From positions 454 to 64,453 of the forward strand of contig JAKCWW010000599.1 in NCBI GenBank assembly GCA_026260175.1: 64,000 nucleotides of DNA. Direction: 5' to 3'. Shown piece by piece: positions 22,737 to 34,330 of the stretch. A program made the position numbers and the translations under genes. This stretch comes from Reticulitermes lucifugus. Lineage: Eukaryota; Arthropoda; Insecta; Blattodea; Rhinotermitidae. Position 1 is the stretch's first letter; every line of letters begins with the position of its first letter. The notes beneath the pieces are model-generated. The model searched no databases and was not told where the DNA came from. It saw only the letters and a program-made list of their open reading frames with translations.

Positions 22737-25120
22737 TATTACTTGTCGATATTTATAGCTCTCAGGTCTGTTAAATTTAACAGTTTTTTAAAAAGGTTTG
22801 TTTCGTTTCAAGTTACACAATTTTGTCACATATGACGTCTTTCTTGTACCCGTACATACCACGCTGAAGTTCTTAGAAGGCAGTATAAGTTTTTGTTTCC
22901 TTACACAAAGCTCCTTTACATCAAAGTGCTTTCATATACCGCTTGAAACATTAAATCTAATAACCTGCCTTCTGCTACATGTCTCTGTATCGCGTTGTGG
23001 GTCACACCCGCGAACGATTTCCATTTCCCAAGATGGTGGTACCAGTACATATTAAACCTAAGAGATAACTTGTAACATACAGCAGACTTAAGAGAAATTT
23101 ACTACAACCTTCTACCGAGCCATTAAAACTGAACAAGAAGCAATTTTCTGCGTAATAAATGTCTTATTTTATAAGTAACTACACTGATATATGCGTAGGT
23201 TTTAGAGGTGATAATTCAGTGCCAAAATACAGTAACTTTGTAATGTTCTGCTATTAGATTTACAGCTGTCTTGCTCTTACGAGGACTAAGGAGACGGTAC
23301 AGTAATACGTTTTACTTGAGTAGAAATACATTTGAGTGGAGTTAGAAATTCGAGAGAGGAAGATAGAGAGAGAAAATCTAATAATAGCTCTACCATGCTT
23401 CAGCTTTCTACCCTCACCTCACCAACCCCTTTCTCATTTTCGTCTTGCTTCTCAACCTAAATTTACATTTTACCAAGATGGCGTTCTCTCACACATCACT
23501 CCCTGTACCACAAGATTTCATATATTGTTTCCTTTGTTGAGTTAGATGTAAGGGTATATTTTCAAATATCTTTGAGGTAAAAGCCAGAACACATTTAGTT
23601 ATGTACGCTGAAACATGGCACAGAGACGTATGGTGTACTTCCTTATGAGAGACGACTTTCCAGTGCAAATAACATGGTCCCTTAAAGCCCAGTGGTTGTT
23701 TTGTGCTTACTTTCTCAACAATAACAACAGCAACAACAATAATAATAATGACACCAAATACTTAATCCTTTATATGCCATATATTTTCATAATGAGATTG
23801 AAAGGGCCTGTCTCATATTGCATTTCCATTTTAATTCCAGATGCCTTATATTTAAAAACCACCAGTATTTAGCACTAAATTCTGTAAGCTGATAGTAGAG
23901 ATAATGTCGTTTCAGTAATAGGCCTACTGTCCAACCGAAAATAGCCGTAGAGTCATTGGATAGACCAAATTATTTTTCTGGGGTACCAGAATCGGACTTT
24001 GGCCATGGGATCGGCTAACTTAGTTTCTTCCATACGAGATTCATGGTTTTGCTCTTTGTAAAGTCATGAATGTAAGTCTTTTTTGAAACAAAGGCAGAAA
24101 ACTATCCCGCACATATTAACACGTATTTTGGTTTCATCATTATTTAACACGCATTTTATACATGTCGTCATTCCCCTGTCAGCAGTTATTCAGGTCCATG
24201 GATTGGCAAAAACCCTAACTGAATACTACGAAAAACAACAAAATAAAGCAGCGGCACCTCTCGAGGTTTTCATTCGGCTTTTCAGTCGACAAGGTTTCTT
24301 ATTCAGTTGCCTCAAGTTGTTGTTTCTTGTATCAGCCTCTACAGCAAACGAATATATCGGAATTGTACCGCGACCACCTCCTTCCAAATTCTCACACACG
24401 CATCACTGAAATTTATCCTCCCCTCTAAGTGGTGCTACACTGTCCTACCCTAACTTGCAAACTGAAAGTAGCGTCTTAGAAGAATCAGACGCTTTAAATA
24501 AATTTTGAAGAAATAAAAATTTATTTTTGCAGAAAAAATTTCACTTTCTTGGAAGATTATCAGGCTTCGTCTGATTGTCCTTCTAAGAAGAATAGCATAA
24601 AAATTCAAGCTGATTTTGCAGCATTGGTGGGATAACTAAAATTATAACATAAAATAAAAACATGCTCTAATTGCGTGTTTAATTACGAAATATAAAAAAT
24701 AAACATGAGACTGCACGTTTATACTAAGGCAAAGTTATTGTAATTATTTACCTGGCGTAATGGTAGCTTCATAATTGAGTCGAAACATGCAGACATCCCA
24801 ACAAATAATACATGAATGTTATTGAGGCTGGTAGGCACTGCGAGCCGTCGTGAGCAGCTAATTTTTATATTACTACTTAAGTAGTTACGTACTATCGTGT
24901 AGTTTCAATAGTCATTATCATGTTTAAAAAATCGCTCCTTAAAATTTTCGGAGCGAGCTGATTCAAATTCATATTGCACATTCCATCCCTGTAAGCTCTG
25001 GTATTATTCTGTCACTGCTCTTTTGTTTGTTGGGGTAAGGTTTCATCATATAAATTTAGTTTGTAGTTTCAACAATAGTCGTCTTTTGGATTCTTGCTTA
25101 TTTATTCTTTATGGTTTGTT
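22737..25120. other. No gene seen
   Basis: AT-rich with an AAC/AAT repeat at about 23,718-23,751. The 108-codon frame at 24,083-24,409 resembles nothing I know. Confidence 0.55.
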
Positions 25121-25157
25121 ACGACGTTTCGGAGAAACGTAATGCCTCCATCTTCAA
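25121..25157 (-). ncRNA. Hammerhead-like ribozyme motif 3
   Basis: Minus strand: TTGAAGATGGAGGCATTACG then TTTCTCCGAAACGTCGT. Stem II GGAG/CTCC is 4 bp and GAAA is intact; the first core base is T instead of C. The GAAACGTCG end is shared with motifs 4, 5, 7 and 12. Confidence 0.5.
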
Positions 25158-25863
25158 TGGCTAAATTATTTTCAGCATATTTATAAAAACACTATGTGCT
25201 CTTCTTTGTGCTTTATATTACAAATTTTGACACATCATAATTCTTGCAACAGTCAACAAGGGATTTAATTTCGTGACAGAATAATGACATTTTAAAAAAT
25301 TAATAAAATATATTCATAGGCTTCCTTATTATATAGATATTTACTTCAAAGTTAAATTTGTATTTCAGTTTTTTATGCAAGTAAAACACACTTTTCCATC
25401 TCCAAATATTTCTGGAGACTGTAGTAAAATTTTTAATGCGCTCCTCGAAACACTGCCTTGATTTTACATGCAACGGGATTATAACAGCCTTTGAGTACTA
25501 CTGACTTACACGTATGTGCACTTAAGGTGGTAAATTTGAAATAAATCATCACACAGAGAGAAGGAGGAGCTTCTTAAGGAAAGCTCAAACATTAACGGGA
25601 AGTCTCTGATTGGCTGACATCACCAAGATGGCTGTCTGGAATCGTCTTCAATCCCTCAGGTTTGTGAAGTGTTGGAGGAATGTGGAGAGAACATCTCACT
25701 AATGGTGCAAATCTCTCTCCGTACCTTTGTCTTCTGATTTCCATTTACCCAAGATGGCAGTAGCCTAGCAACAATAAGCATCAGCCAAAATCGCAGAGTG
25801 TGAAGGAGTATTAAGGAACTGAGTAGGGTTGTATCGTCAGCTTCTAATCAGAAATGAAACGCC
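25158..25863. other. No gene seen
   Basis: AT-rich, no recognised element. Confidence 0.5.
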
Positions 25864-25984
25864 ACATAAATATATGCGCCGCCGATCGTTAAGGCCGGGC
25901 TGTATCGGGTTCGAATCTTTGCCCCGGGACCAGCAATTACCAATGAAGACAGTCATGATTTTTTCAGTCTGTCCATGCAAAAGA
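25864..25984 (+). mobile_element. tRNA-derived SINE head, unassigned family
   Basis: GATCGTTAAGGCCGGGCTG followed by GGGTTCGAATCTTTGCCCC (B box at 25,907-25,917) looks like the second half of a tRNA-derived promoter. What follows is not family A, B or C. It is directly followed by the family-A copy at 25,985. Confidence 0.45.
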
Positions 25985-26175
25985 GTAGTGCTCTGGTTCA
26001 GGCGTTTAGTCGCAGGCTTCATATCGCTGAAACCTGGTTTCTATCCCACATGGGATTTGTGATGGACGAACTGGTGGTGGAAAATATCTCCTCCGACTAT
26101 TTCAGCATTTCTCCGTCAGCATCCTTCCACCATTGCAGTATACTCATATTTCATTCAAATATCATCGACGCTATT
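25985..26175 (+). mobile_element. SINE family A, degenerate copy
   Basis: TGGTTCAGGCGTTTAGTCGC, then GCTGAAACCTGGTTTCTATC, CACATGGGATTTGTGATGGA and TTTCAGCATTTCTCCGTCAG follow the 21.3-kb copy through the head and the first body block. The 3' domain is missing. Confidence 0.6.
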
Positions 26176-27726
26176 TAATCTTAGCAATTATCAGCTTCTT
26201 TAATAAAAGACTTTTCTCACTTTTCCGCAGGGCAGTTATTAGGTGGATTGCAGGCTAATGGGATAGAAGAGCCTCATTTCAAACCCCTAAATATTTATAC
26301 GTAATTATTCGTTTTCGCAGATCTGTGTTAGTAACAGCATTGTTAAACGGCCTAAGAATAAAGCAATGAAACATCACTTGAATGACAGCTAACACGACCA
26401 GGTTACCTCATTGGCCCACTCATAGCAACGTACAGAAATTTCAAGATCTAGTACATCAAATATTAAAAATATATGGGTTAAATACTAACATACACCCTCA
26501 TGGTAGAATATCGGTCATGCTGAGAGGGCGGATTTGAAATTACTTTTTTTTTTAAATTGGCCAAGCGAATGCTTAAATTTATTATGAAATGAGCTATAAG
26601 CTTCTCCTTCCAAACCCTTAACTATTCGTCCTGCATAATCAATTTATTTACTTTGACTTTACATCCTTCTGCACTTGAAATTGTGTAGATCAATTATCTA
26701 ATAATCTGTTCAAATTTATTCCGTAGGATAAATTTCCTCACAATTCAGCGACATTTCAGTCCCTTACGGAGGTGCTACTGAAGATTAAACCATCCTAGAA
26801 TATTATGCACTGCTGACTGTTTACCGACGTTTCGAAGAAACACTTTGCCTTCGTCTTCAGAATAAAACAGTCGAAGAGTAGGCAACTTGATCCTGAAGGT
26901 GACTACACTATAAAGCGCTCAAGCCTGGCAAATATTTGGTTTTAATATCTTAAATATTTGCTAATTGACACAGTGCAATATTACTGAAGATCTGTGTTTT
27001 TAGTAAACAATTATACGTTTATTTACTTGTGATCCTGAGAATGGTGAAGTTCGTGGTTTTAATGAGCATCTACAGAGAATTCCAGGGCACATAGAAATGA
27101 ATTTTCTTCCAAATGTTTAAGTACTCACTGCTTAAGCCCGGGTACGTTTCCATATCACTCTGCAAGTTTATGGTTTTCAGTCAGCATTAAAAACCAATGT
27201 GTCAAGCAATATGCCCTAGTATTATGGCAGTACAATATTTCAGACTTCCCTAAATCTTAAACACATAAGTTTTCTTACGCTCTTTGACTTACTGAAGAGA
27301 CAATATTATAACAAGCTTAATGAAAAAACGTATTGTGCTTTATTTGAAGATTATGTCCCACTATTAACTTGCAAGGACTGAAGAAAATGATGAAGATTCT
27401 AACTTAATAATTTTACAATCTATTACAGCTGAGAAAACTGAAAAAAATATCTAACAGGATATGCAGATAAAGTGGTGAGTAGTGGTGAGCTCTATACAGC
27501 GATATTCCGTAAATAGATGAATTCCTAAACCATTATAAGACTATATTAATTTTTGTTACATTATAAGCGGAAGGCAAATGTTTCACGTAAAACAAAACTA
27601 AGAGTATAATCTCTATCTGGCCTCTTACGGAAAAATTCGTGGAACACTGAAAGAGGGAATCTGCAAAATCTTTACAGCTTTGGGTGGGAAGGCAAACTCC
27701 CAGAACTTAGTAATATGTTCCTACGA
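26176..27726. other. No gene; one hammerhead-like motif
   Basis: AT-rich. Only the motif at 26,823 is recognised. Confidence 0.55.
26823..26860 (-). ncRNA. Hammerhead-like ribozyme motif 4
   Basis: Minus strand: CTGAAGACGAAGGCAAAGTG, then TTTCTTCGAAACGTCGGT. Both core blocks are intact and stem II can form as GAAG/CTTC. It lies 1.7 kb from motif 3 on the same strand. Confidence 0.55.
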
Positions 27727-27967
27727 TATACAGAGTGTGCCAAACGCCCCTGTGCACCTGTGAAAAGAGGGCGCTGTTCTGGCCTGGAAGTGAGCAAGTC
27801 CCATATAAAAGACAACTTATATGGTGTACATCATCTTTGTCACATACCCGTGGGGACACTTCCATTGTTTGCTGTACACATAAGTATCGTGCATTCACTG
27901 TAACTTCCACTCTTACTACTATCCTACTTCCGACAGAGGCACAGAGAATTTTTTTTCACTCTGTATA
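27727..27967. mobile_element. Mariner-type MITE, 241 bp including TA flanks
   Basis: TATACAGAGTG at 27,727-27,737 and CACTCTGTATA at 27,957-27,967 are perfect 11-base inverted repeats. With TA as the target duplication the element proper begins and ends in CAGAGTG, as expected for Tc1/mariner relatives. There is no transposase. A similar end, TACAGAGTGTTC, occurs alone at about 52,141. Confidence 0.6.
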
Positions 27968-29722
27968 AGTAGGCTCACATGGCCAAAGTTCTCTTGAATT
28001 ATTACTGTGATCTAAATTATTTGAAAGCTGATGTTCATCTGAATTATACACGAAACTTTAAATTCTACCTCACAAAGGACTCACTTTCTATGGATCATAA
28101 ATGCCAAACGGTTAATGCTGTTCACGGAAATACTCTTACTTGCATTTAGTGCCAGAATCAAATGAAATACTTGAAATGTATTTCGTTACAAAATACAGAA
28201 TATCGTTTCATGTTACAGCATGTGTTATAAGTACTTACCACGGAACTTTAAACGGTTAAAAGTGTCAAGATTCTCGGCAATATAGACACGTACGTCAGCT
28301 CAGCTTGTCAGTAATCAAAAGAATAACGTACAATAACTCGAATCAGAGTGCAAGGAACTGGAATGCAATGGGAAATAGAAGAAAGAATGAAATTGGTAAA
28401 GTACAATGAAGGAAGAAAAGAACAAAGGAAGAAGAACCACGAAGGAACGAATCTGTAGCACTGTCCGGAGGCCAGTTTTGAATTACGTGCCACGAAGAGT
28501 AATGTGCAGGCATCATACCGATCCTGCTGTTTATGTTCAACAACTTGAATCCTCCGATGTTGTGTTTGCGTTTGCTTTTTAATTCCCATTACTTTCATAT
28601 CAAAAGTTCATACTTCTTTTCTTTACTATAAATATGCAATTGCATTAGAAACACGTAATTTGCAAGTTGTGTTTAATTTTATTTACGTAATGTTACTGAA
28701 GGTATAAAGAATGTTACGTAACATGAAATTCTGAACTCGCGCATGTGTTTACGTTTGCATGCTCGCGTTTATGTTTAAGTGGCTTCACTTTTTTTGTGAC
28801 GACCATTTGTTTCTATTTTCAACTCGTGGCTTCATTTCATCAGCGCTCTCTGACTTGTTCTGAGCTCTACTCATTTTGCTTTATATCTTTAATAGAGACC
28901 AGTTTACTAGATGAATTCTAGATGAATGTGGACTGGGAGTAGATCGATATACTAATAAAAATGGTGCCTCGGAAAATATTCCCCCTTAGTAGAGAAGGTA
29001 ATGGAATGAATAAGAAATTACAGGCTTTTTTCAATAAAATATTTAACCATAATTGCAAAGACGCTTCAAATGCGAGAAATAAAAGCTGCACAAGGTGACT
29101 GAGTTTTGCCTTCAGAAGTAAACACTTAAATTTCCTGACTGAAGAATGTTTACAACACAGTTGAGAGCGATTATGACAGTTAACATTGCTTCTATCGCAG
29201 TTTGATTTGTGTGTAGGAGATTATGCAAATCTGATATGTTCTTGGAAATAAACTACGATGTATAAAAACTAGTACTATTGGAGAAACAATTTAAAACTCG
29301 CTGTCAAAAAGTCTTTTGAAAGCGTCAATTATAGGGATAATTCTCAGAAGAATGTCTCACTTCCTCAGTAAATTATAGATATTGTTTCTTAAAATTTAAT
29401 TTAACAATGAGAACGGAGTAATACCATGTCCTTGAGAAAAGGCGCATGTCCCACAAAAGTCAGTGTTAGAGACATGGATTTATTTTGAAATGTTTATGCT
29501 ACTTAGGTAGTGTAGATCACGTGAAAACTTGTAAGCTTGAGGCAACATTAACCTTAGGCCTTCTATGAATATAAGATTTTTGACATTTTTATTGTGTAAG
29601 ACACGTCATTGCACATTATTATACAAAAACTATTATTTTATTGAGAAATCTATGAAATGTAAATTATATCACTACAAGTGTATAAGACGTCATTATTAGT
29701 ATATTATTTTTTCCACTTTCAT
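27968..29722. other. No gene seen
   Basis: AT-rich. Nothing recognised. Confidence 0.55.
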
Positions 29723-29900
29723 TCATTCTGTAGTCTGTCTTACGACAGGTCCGTAGCCTCTTCCAAAGCGAGTTCTNNNNNNNNNNNNNNNNNNNNNNNN
29801 NNNNNNNNNNNNNNNNNNNNNNNNNNCTTAAGGTCATCCAGTAGCTGCTTACGTCTTCTCCCTCGTCGTCCCGTCATTTCTATCCTTTACTCCACTTTAC
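29723..29900 (-). mobile_element. LINE C-terminal fragment crossed by a gap
   Basis: On the minus strand, before the gap: GRRGRRRKQLLDDLK (29,827-29,875); after it: RTRFGRGYGPVVRQTTE and a stop at 29,723-29,725. This is the C-terminal end of an insect LINE polyprotein whose usual middle (about EKRGYWKLKEEALDRTLW, 18 residues or 54 bases) would fit the 50-base gap. An in-frame TAA lies shortly upstream of the GRRG segment, so the copy is dead. It is distinct from family L. Confidence 0.6.
29777..29826. other. Assembly gap of 50 N
   Basis: Fifty undetermined bases inside the LINE fragment; repeat content is the likely cause. Confidence 0.99.
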
Positions 29901-30454
29901 TCCCACTAAATGTTGTATCATTTGATTTTTATTTTTGGATTAAGTGTTTAAAGGCAAGATACTTGACTGTTCCAAGTTGGAATGATTTTATGGCAGATTT
30001 TCAATTGAGTCTGGTAATAGTTTCAATTACGTAAGAGTATATGAATAACTTACAAATCACGTATTTGGATTACTACTGTTCTGCTATAGACGAAGCGGCA
30101 TTTATGAGAAATTCATTTTTAGTTATGAAGTTGCGTGATGACATTTCAGTGCAAAACTGTGAGGCCTTGATAGATATTGTCTCTGTATGCACGCCGAAAT
30201 AATGTTCCAAAGACCTACCGCCGTTGACTGAATTTTAAGGCAGTCTTCCTTGAAAAACCCCAGAATGTTTACATTCTGTAGCGTTTCAAATTTCTCACGT
30301 CACCAGCAACTAATCTGTATGATGTTGCACTTTAAAAGTACGCGGCCAAAAGAAATCGTCATAGAATTTTAGGCTACATGAGGATAGAACTATCAATCAT
30401 TACGACAAAATTACAGCAAACGTAGAGTATAGAACATAACGATTTCTCGCAACT
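29901..30454. other. No gene seen
   Basis: Nothing recognised. Confidence 0.5.
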
Positions 30455-30648
30455 GTACAAGGTAGCGTCTGGACGGGCTCTGCGGCCTACACAGCCTCCT
30501 GTTCAATGGATACTTGGTTTCCTTCCTGGGAGTAAAATAACCGGAACGTAAAATTGACCACTGACCTCTATCTAAGGTCGAGGTATTACACAAGTGGAGC
30601 TATAATTCTACTCCCCCTATGCCTTTGTGGCGTGAACAGGGATATCTT
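30455..30648 (+). mobile_element. SINE family B, 3' two-thirds
   Basis: TGCGGCCTACACAGCCTCCT, GTTTCCTTCCTGGGAGTAAA, ATAACCGGAACGTAAAATTG and CCACTGACCTCTATCTAAGG follow the family-B body. The 3' end has GTGGAGCTATAATTCTACTC. Confidence 0.6.
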
Positions 30649-30863
30649 CACCTTTTAGAATGAGAATATTTATCGCTGTATTTTTAGAATGGTTAGGCTT
30701 ATTATAGTCAAAATAATTCTTTAGAACTGGGAACATCTTGAGTCATGCGGTTAATCAGGCAATTAGAGAAATTATTGATAAAATAATCGACGTATAATAA
30801 TAAGTTTTGCCTACATCTCCGCATCCAAGTTAACCAAATTTAGTTAACATGAAAATACGAAAC

Positions 30864-30893
30864 TGGAGACAGCAATGTCTCCGAAACGTCGGG
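30864..30893 (+). ncRNA. Hammerhead-like motif 5, first core block lost
   Basis: Plus strand TGGAGACAGCAATGTCTCC then GAAACGTCGG. Stem II GGAGAC/GTCTCC is a perfect 6 bp, and GAAACGTCG matches the other copies. The CTGANGA block is eroded, so this copy should be inactive. Confidence 0.4.
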
Positions 30894-31833
30894 ACGACTT
30901 TATTATCCTACACGGTTTTAAAATTCAAAAGTTCCTTATTTTGGTATCATTGAAACCTGAAACTTAAAATATAAAATTACTGGTGTTCAGTACTAAGTTT
31001 TATGTTTTTTCTTTGTGTTACTTCAATCAAATTTTATATTACGGTTGAATTAGAAATCACCAAGTTGCTGCAATCAGCTCTTGTAGCCTACGTTTGGGTT
31101 TTCCTTTAGGTATATTTTAAACTGCGTATACTTATTAAAGGAGGATTTGTACTTATCACTTTTCCTTTACAAAGCAAAATATGTACTTGGACTTTACAAT
31201 TAGCTTGAATTGTCAAACTATTTATGGGAAACTTACTTTTAGCTACATAGCCACGCACACCACATAAACGTAGTGTTAGGCGTGTCCGTTTCTAGGCAAG
31301 ATATGACGGTCTTGGTATGAAAGTGGTTAAGAAATATCACAGGATCGAGGTGTTGACATACCTCACTCTTGCAGTGGCTTCTTGACTTCATCTTGTGCAC
31401 CGCCTCTGTCATTCGCTGTTTGAATTTCAGGAGATATGTCGCACACTAAGACAAGACGAATGAATAGATGAATGGGTAGAATGAAGGAGAGAAATTCAGC
31501 TAGGAAGCGTCCTATATTTTGTTAGACATGTGCCTTTATCCTGTGGATGTGTTCATTTGGCGGTAGAATTAGAATCCCAACCGCCCCCCACCCCCATCCC
31601 CTTTCGGAGGGCTTGATGGAATTGCATGCTGGGACTTGAGGAATAAATTAGAGACCCCCAGGAGAACTTTGAAACGTGTTATAATGACGGAGGCTGTTTC
31701 CGCTAGCTTTAACAACCACCTTCGGAGATAACCATTAGAAATACACATTTTCAACATCTGAGAACAAATCATTTCGTTGTAACGGAAAACTCTGGCAAGC
31801 GCACCTTTTTATTTCATGATTTGTACACTTTAT

Positions 31834-31883
31834 CGGCGGGATTCCTTTCGAAACGCTTCAGATAAACATTGCACCATCGTCAA
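31834..31883 (-). ncRNA. Hammerhead-like motif 6, long variant
   Basis: Minus strand TTGACGATGGTGCAATG, about 15 bases, then CGTTTCGAAAGGAATCCC. The spacing between TGACGA and GAAA is longer than in the other copies. It is the weakest member of the set. Confidence 0.3.
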
Positions 31884-32929
31884 AAAATGTTGGCTGGTTA
31901 TTTTTTTACGATTTTTATGGAGGCTCTTCCAACTGCGGAGATTACAATAATAATTATCAAGCAACCTGTAAATGCACTGGCTTATTGAAAATTACTAGTC
32001 TAGTATATTTGTGTAAAAACTGATACTATGTATTGGGCTACTTACATGTGTTCATTTAACTGCTGAGTTTAGATCGAGGGGAATAGGAATATAATCGTGA
32101 ATGTTGAGAAAATAAAAACTTCGAAGTCGGTCTTGGCCATTTCAAATTAGCTAGTGTCTCGGCAGATGCACCACCTTTATGTCGGTTCGATATATCCTTA
32201 CCGGGAGGGCGATGTATGCCAAATTATTCTTCACGTTATTGTGAAATTGAAATAAGTATTTGATTTTCTACATTTCATTTTATAGTTACGGTATAATTTT
32301 TCATTTAAATAAATGTAAAATTTGAAAGTTATGGTATGTGTTCGAGAATATGTTTTGAGAATATTGAAAACGTGGTGAAAAAACCGAGCTGCAATTGACA
32401 TAATTCTGCTTTATGAAAAACTATTATATTTGGAAAATAAAGATTTTCCTGTGCACTTTATAAAGTCACATGCTGGAGTGGAGGCACTAGATGGAGTGAG
32501 TGGTCAGGTCCACGCTCCGACTGCTATATTCCCTGAGAAATTCGTATTTATGAAGGCAGTGAAATTAGAATTTTACGGCACGCCGGTAGCGAACACTGCA
32601 TTAAACTACGTAAGAATTGTTTGTTCGTATCATCCATTGGATGTAGTTTACTGAGTGAATTATGTTAAAATACTGGATGAAATTGCTGTGAATTTAGTTT
32701 CGTTTTCAGCTACTCGGGGAAAACGCGAATGGCAGGGTTACCCAAACTGCGAGCGTGTTTAATTTATACGCTATAGAATATTTTTTTCTGCTCTTGATTG
32801 TTTTAATAGGCTGTTAGTGTAGAGGACAGGAGTGTCATTAATGAATGTGCATCACATAACCATAAATGTTCTAAATACCCTACAGCTAAATAAAAAGAGT
32901 GGGTGTTGATGAGAGGGTTAGTGCTTGGG

Positions 32930-33020
32930 GTGGGGATGTGGTTCACGTCTCTGTCCTGACTGACAAACACAGCCCCAAGTCGGCTGACGAGAGTTTAACT
33001 TTGACGCAAAACTTCAAGTT
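32930..33020 (+). repeat. Unknown dispersed repeat, copy 1
   Basis: Contains CTGACTGACAAACACAGCC and TGACGAGAGTTTAACTTTGA (from 32,985). The latter is identical, plus one more base, to a block at 34,276. The family is not recognised. Confidence 0.5.
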
Positions 33021-34119
33021 AGTTGTATAGCAAAACATACCTAAGTCAGACCGCCTCTCTCGCACTGCGTTCTCCGTGGGCTTATTCAATGTCGTATCCA
33101 TCCCTACAGTTCAACACAATCATCACCTGAGATAAATGAATGATGCATTTTACCTTATTTTGGCAATTATAGTGAATATTTTACGAAAATAAGTGCTTTA
33201 AAATTTGGAAAAAAATGATAAAATCTATAAAGGGCAGGTTTTAAAGACCGGCGCGCTGTTAATATCTAGTATATATAAATATGTGAAGAAAGGACTTGAT
33301 GTTCTATTAAGTTATGTTACTACCAACTTGATTTTATTGAAGTCCACTTAAATAACGCGAAGTATAAACAGGCTTAAGACACAAGGATTGAGATTCCTTA
33401 GAAGTGTGCTAGAACTGGAGTAAAGGAGCAGACCACATCACAGAAGAATTAAATATATTCAAGAGTCAGTCAGGCAATAAGGTTAGATGATTTCGTATAT
33501 TTTAGATTTGTTATATTTTCTTAACTAATAAGAAAGCTTATTTGCCATATGTTTCTAAGGCACAAAAGGATGACTGTGAAGTATCTATCTTCTAAATACA
33601 ATATATCAACTTTGAGATTGAGTGGTGCTATACTTCTAGTTCCCTTCTGTGCCTTCATGGCAAATATGGAAAAAATTCCAAAGTAGAATTCTTTGTTATT
33701 AAGTAAAACTTATTTTATTATTACATTATAATCACCTTCGTGATTTATACAGTCCAGTAGTATAACTACGACTACCATGGTGCAATATACTCTAATGTTA
33801 TATTGGGTGAGACATGGGAAGAAAATAATTTCTTATTGAATATTATTGTTGAAAAACTTCGCAGGTTTCAAAGAAGGAAATTATTCAATAGGGGCCTAAA
33901 TTAATTTGGGTCTTAAGGAAATATGTTATGGGAATGAAAGTTGATTATAAGTGACTCAGAATGAAAGGACGGGCTTCAGATTTAGCGGTAATGACCCTTA
34001 GAATTCCGCTACCAACACGTCAGATTTATTAGACTTGATTAATTTTATGATTTTTCAAATTTTCCTATTCCAAACAGTTTCTACACAGTGTATTCCTATT
34101 CCCTTTATTTATAACATAT
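33021..34119. other. No gene seen
   Basis: AT-rich. Nothing recognised. Confidence 0.5.
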
Positions 34120-34159
34120 TTACAGGCCCTGAACTCTTATCTGATAGGGTAAAATCATT

Positions 34160-34266
34160 CTGCCTAGTGTTAAACAAAACCGCGAGGTTTTGTTGCGGGG
34201 ATAGGAGCTGGTGGTAGTTTGAGGGGCGCAAAACACGGGCTGACAAAGCCAGCTAACACTAGGCAG
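34160..34266. repeat. Nested inverted repeat
   Basis: CTGCCTAGTGTTA (34,160-34,172) and TAACACTAGGCAG (34,254-34,266) are perfect 13-base inverted repeats. Inside lies an 8-bp hairpin, ACAAAACC/GGTTTTGT around GCGA (34,174-34,193). The enclosed GCGGGGATAGGAGCTGG stretch is GC-rich. It could be a small foldback element or a structured RNA relic. Confidence 0.55.
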
Positions 34267-34330
34267 TACAGTGGTTGACGAGAGTTTAACTTTGACACTG
34301 CCTCCCTTCCACCTGCCTGTCATAATCATG
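34267..34330 (+). repeat. Unknown dispersed repeat, copy 2
   Basis: The block TGACGAGAGTTTAACTTTGA at 34,276 repeats that at 32,985. GGGCTGACAAAGCCAGC just upstream resembles the upstream block of copy 1. In this copy the repeat abuts the nested inverted repeat. Confidence 0.5.

Larger units (their letters stand above)
30649..32900. other. No gene; two hammerhead-like motifs
   Basis: Holds motifs 5 and 6. The 74-codon frame at 32,430-32,654 and a CG-rich patch near 31,580 match no family I know. Confidence 0.5.

Noticed and set aside
24083-24409. 108-codon open frame
   Set aside because: No recognisable domain, AT-rich codon use and no supporting splice or promoter context.
32430-32654. 74-codon open frame with fairly balanced composition
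   Set aside because: Matches no family I know; length is within chance.
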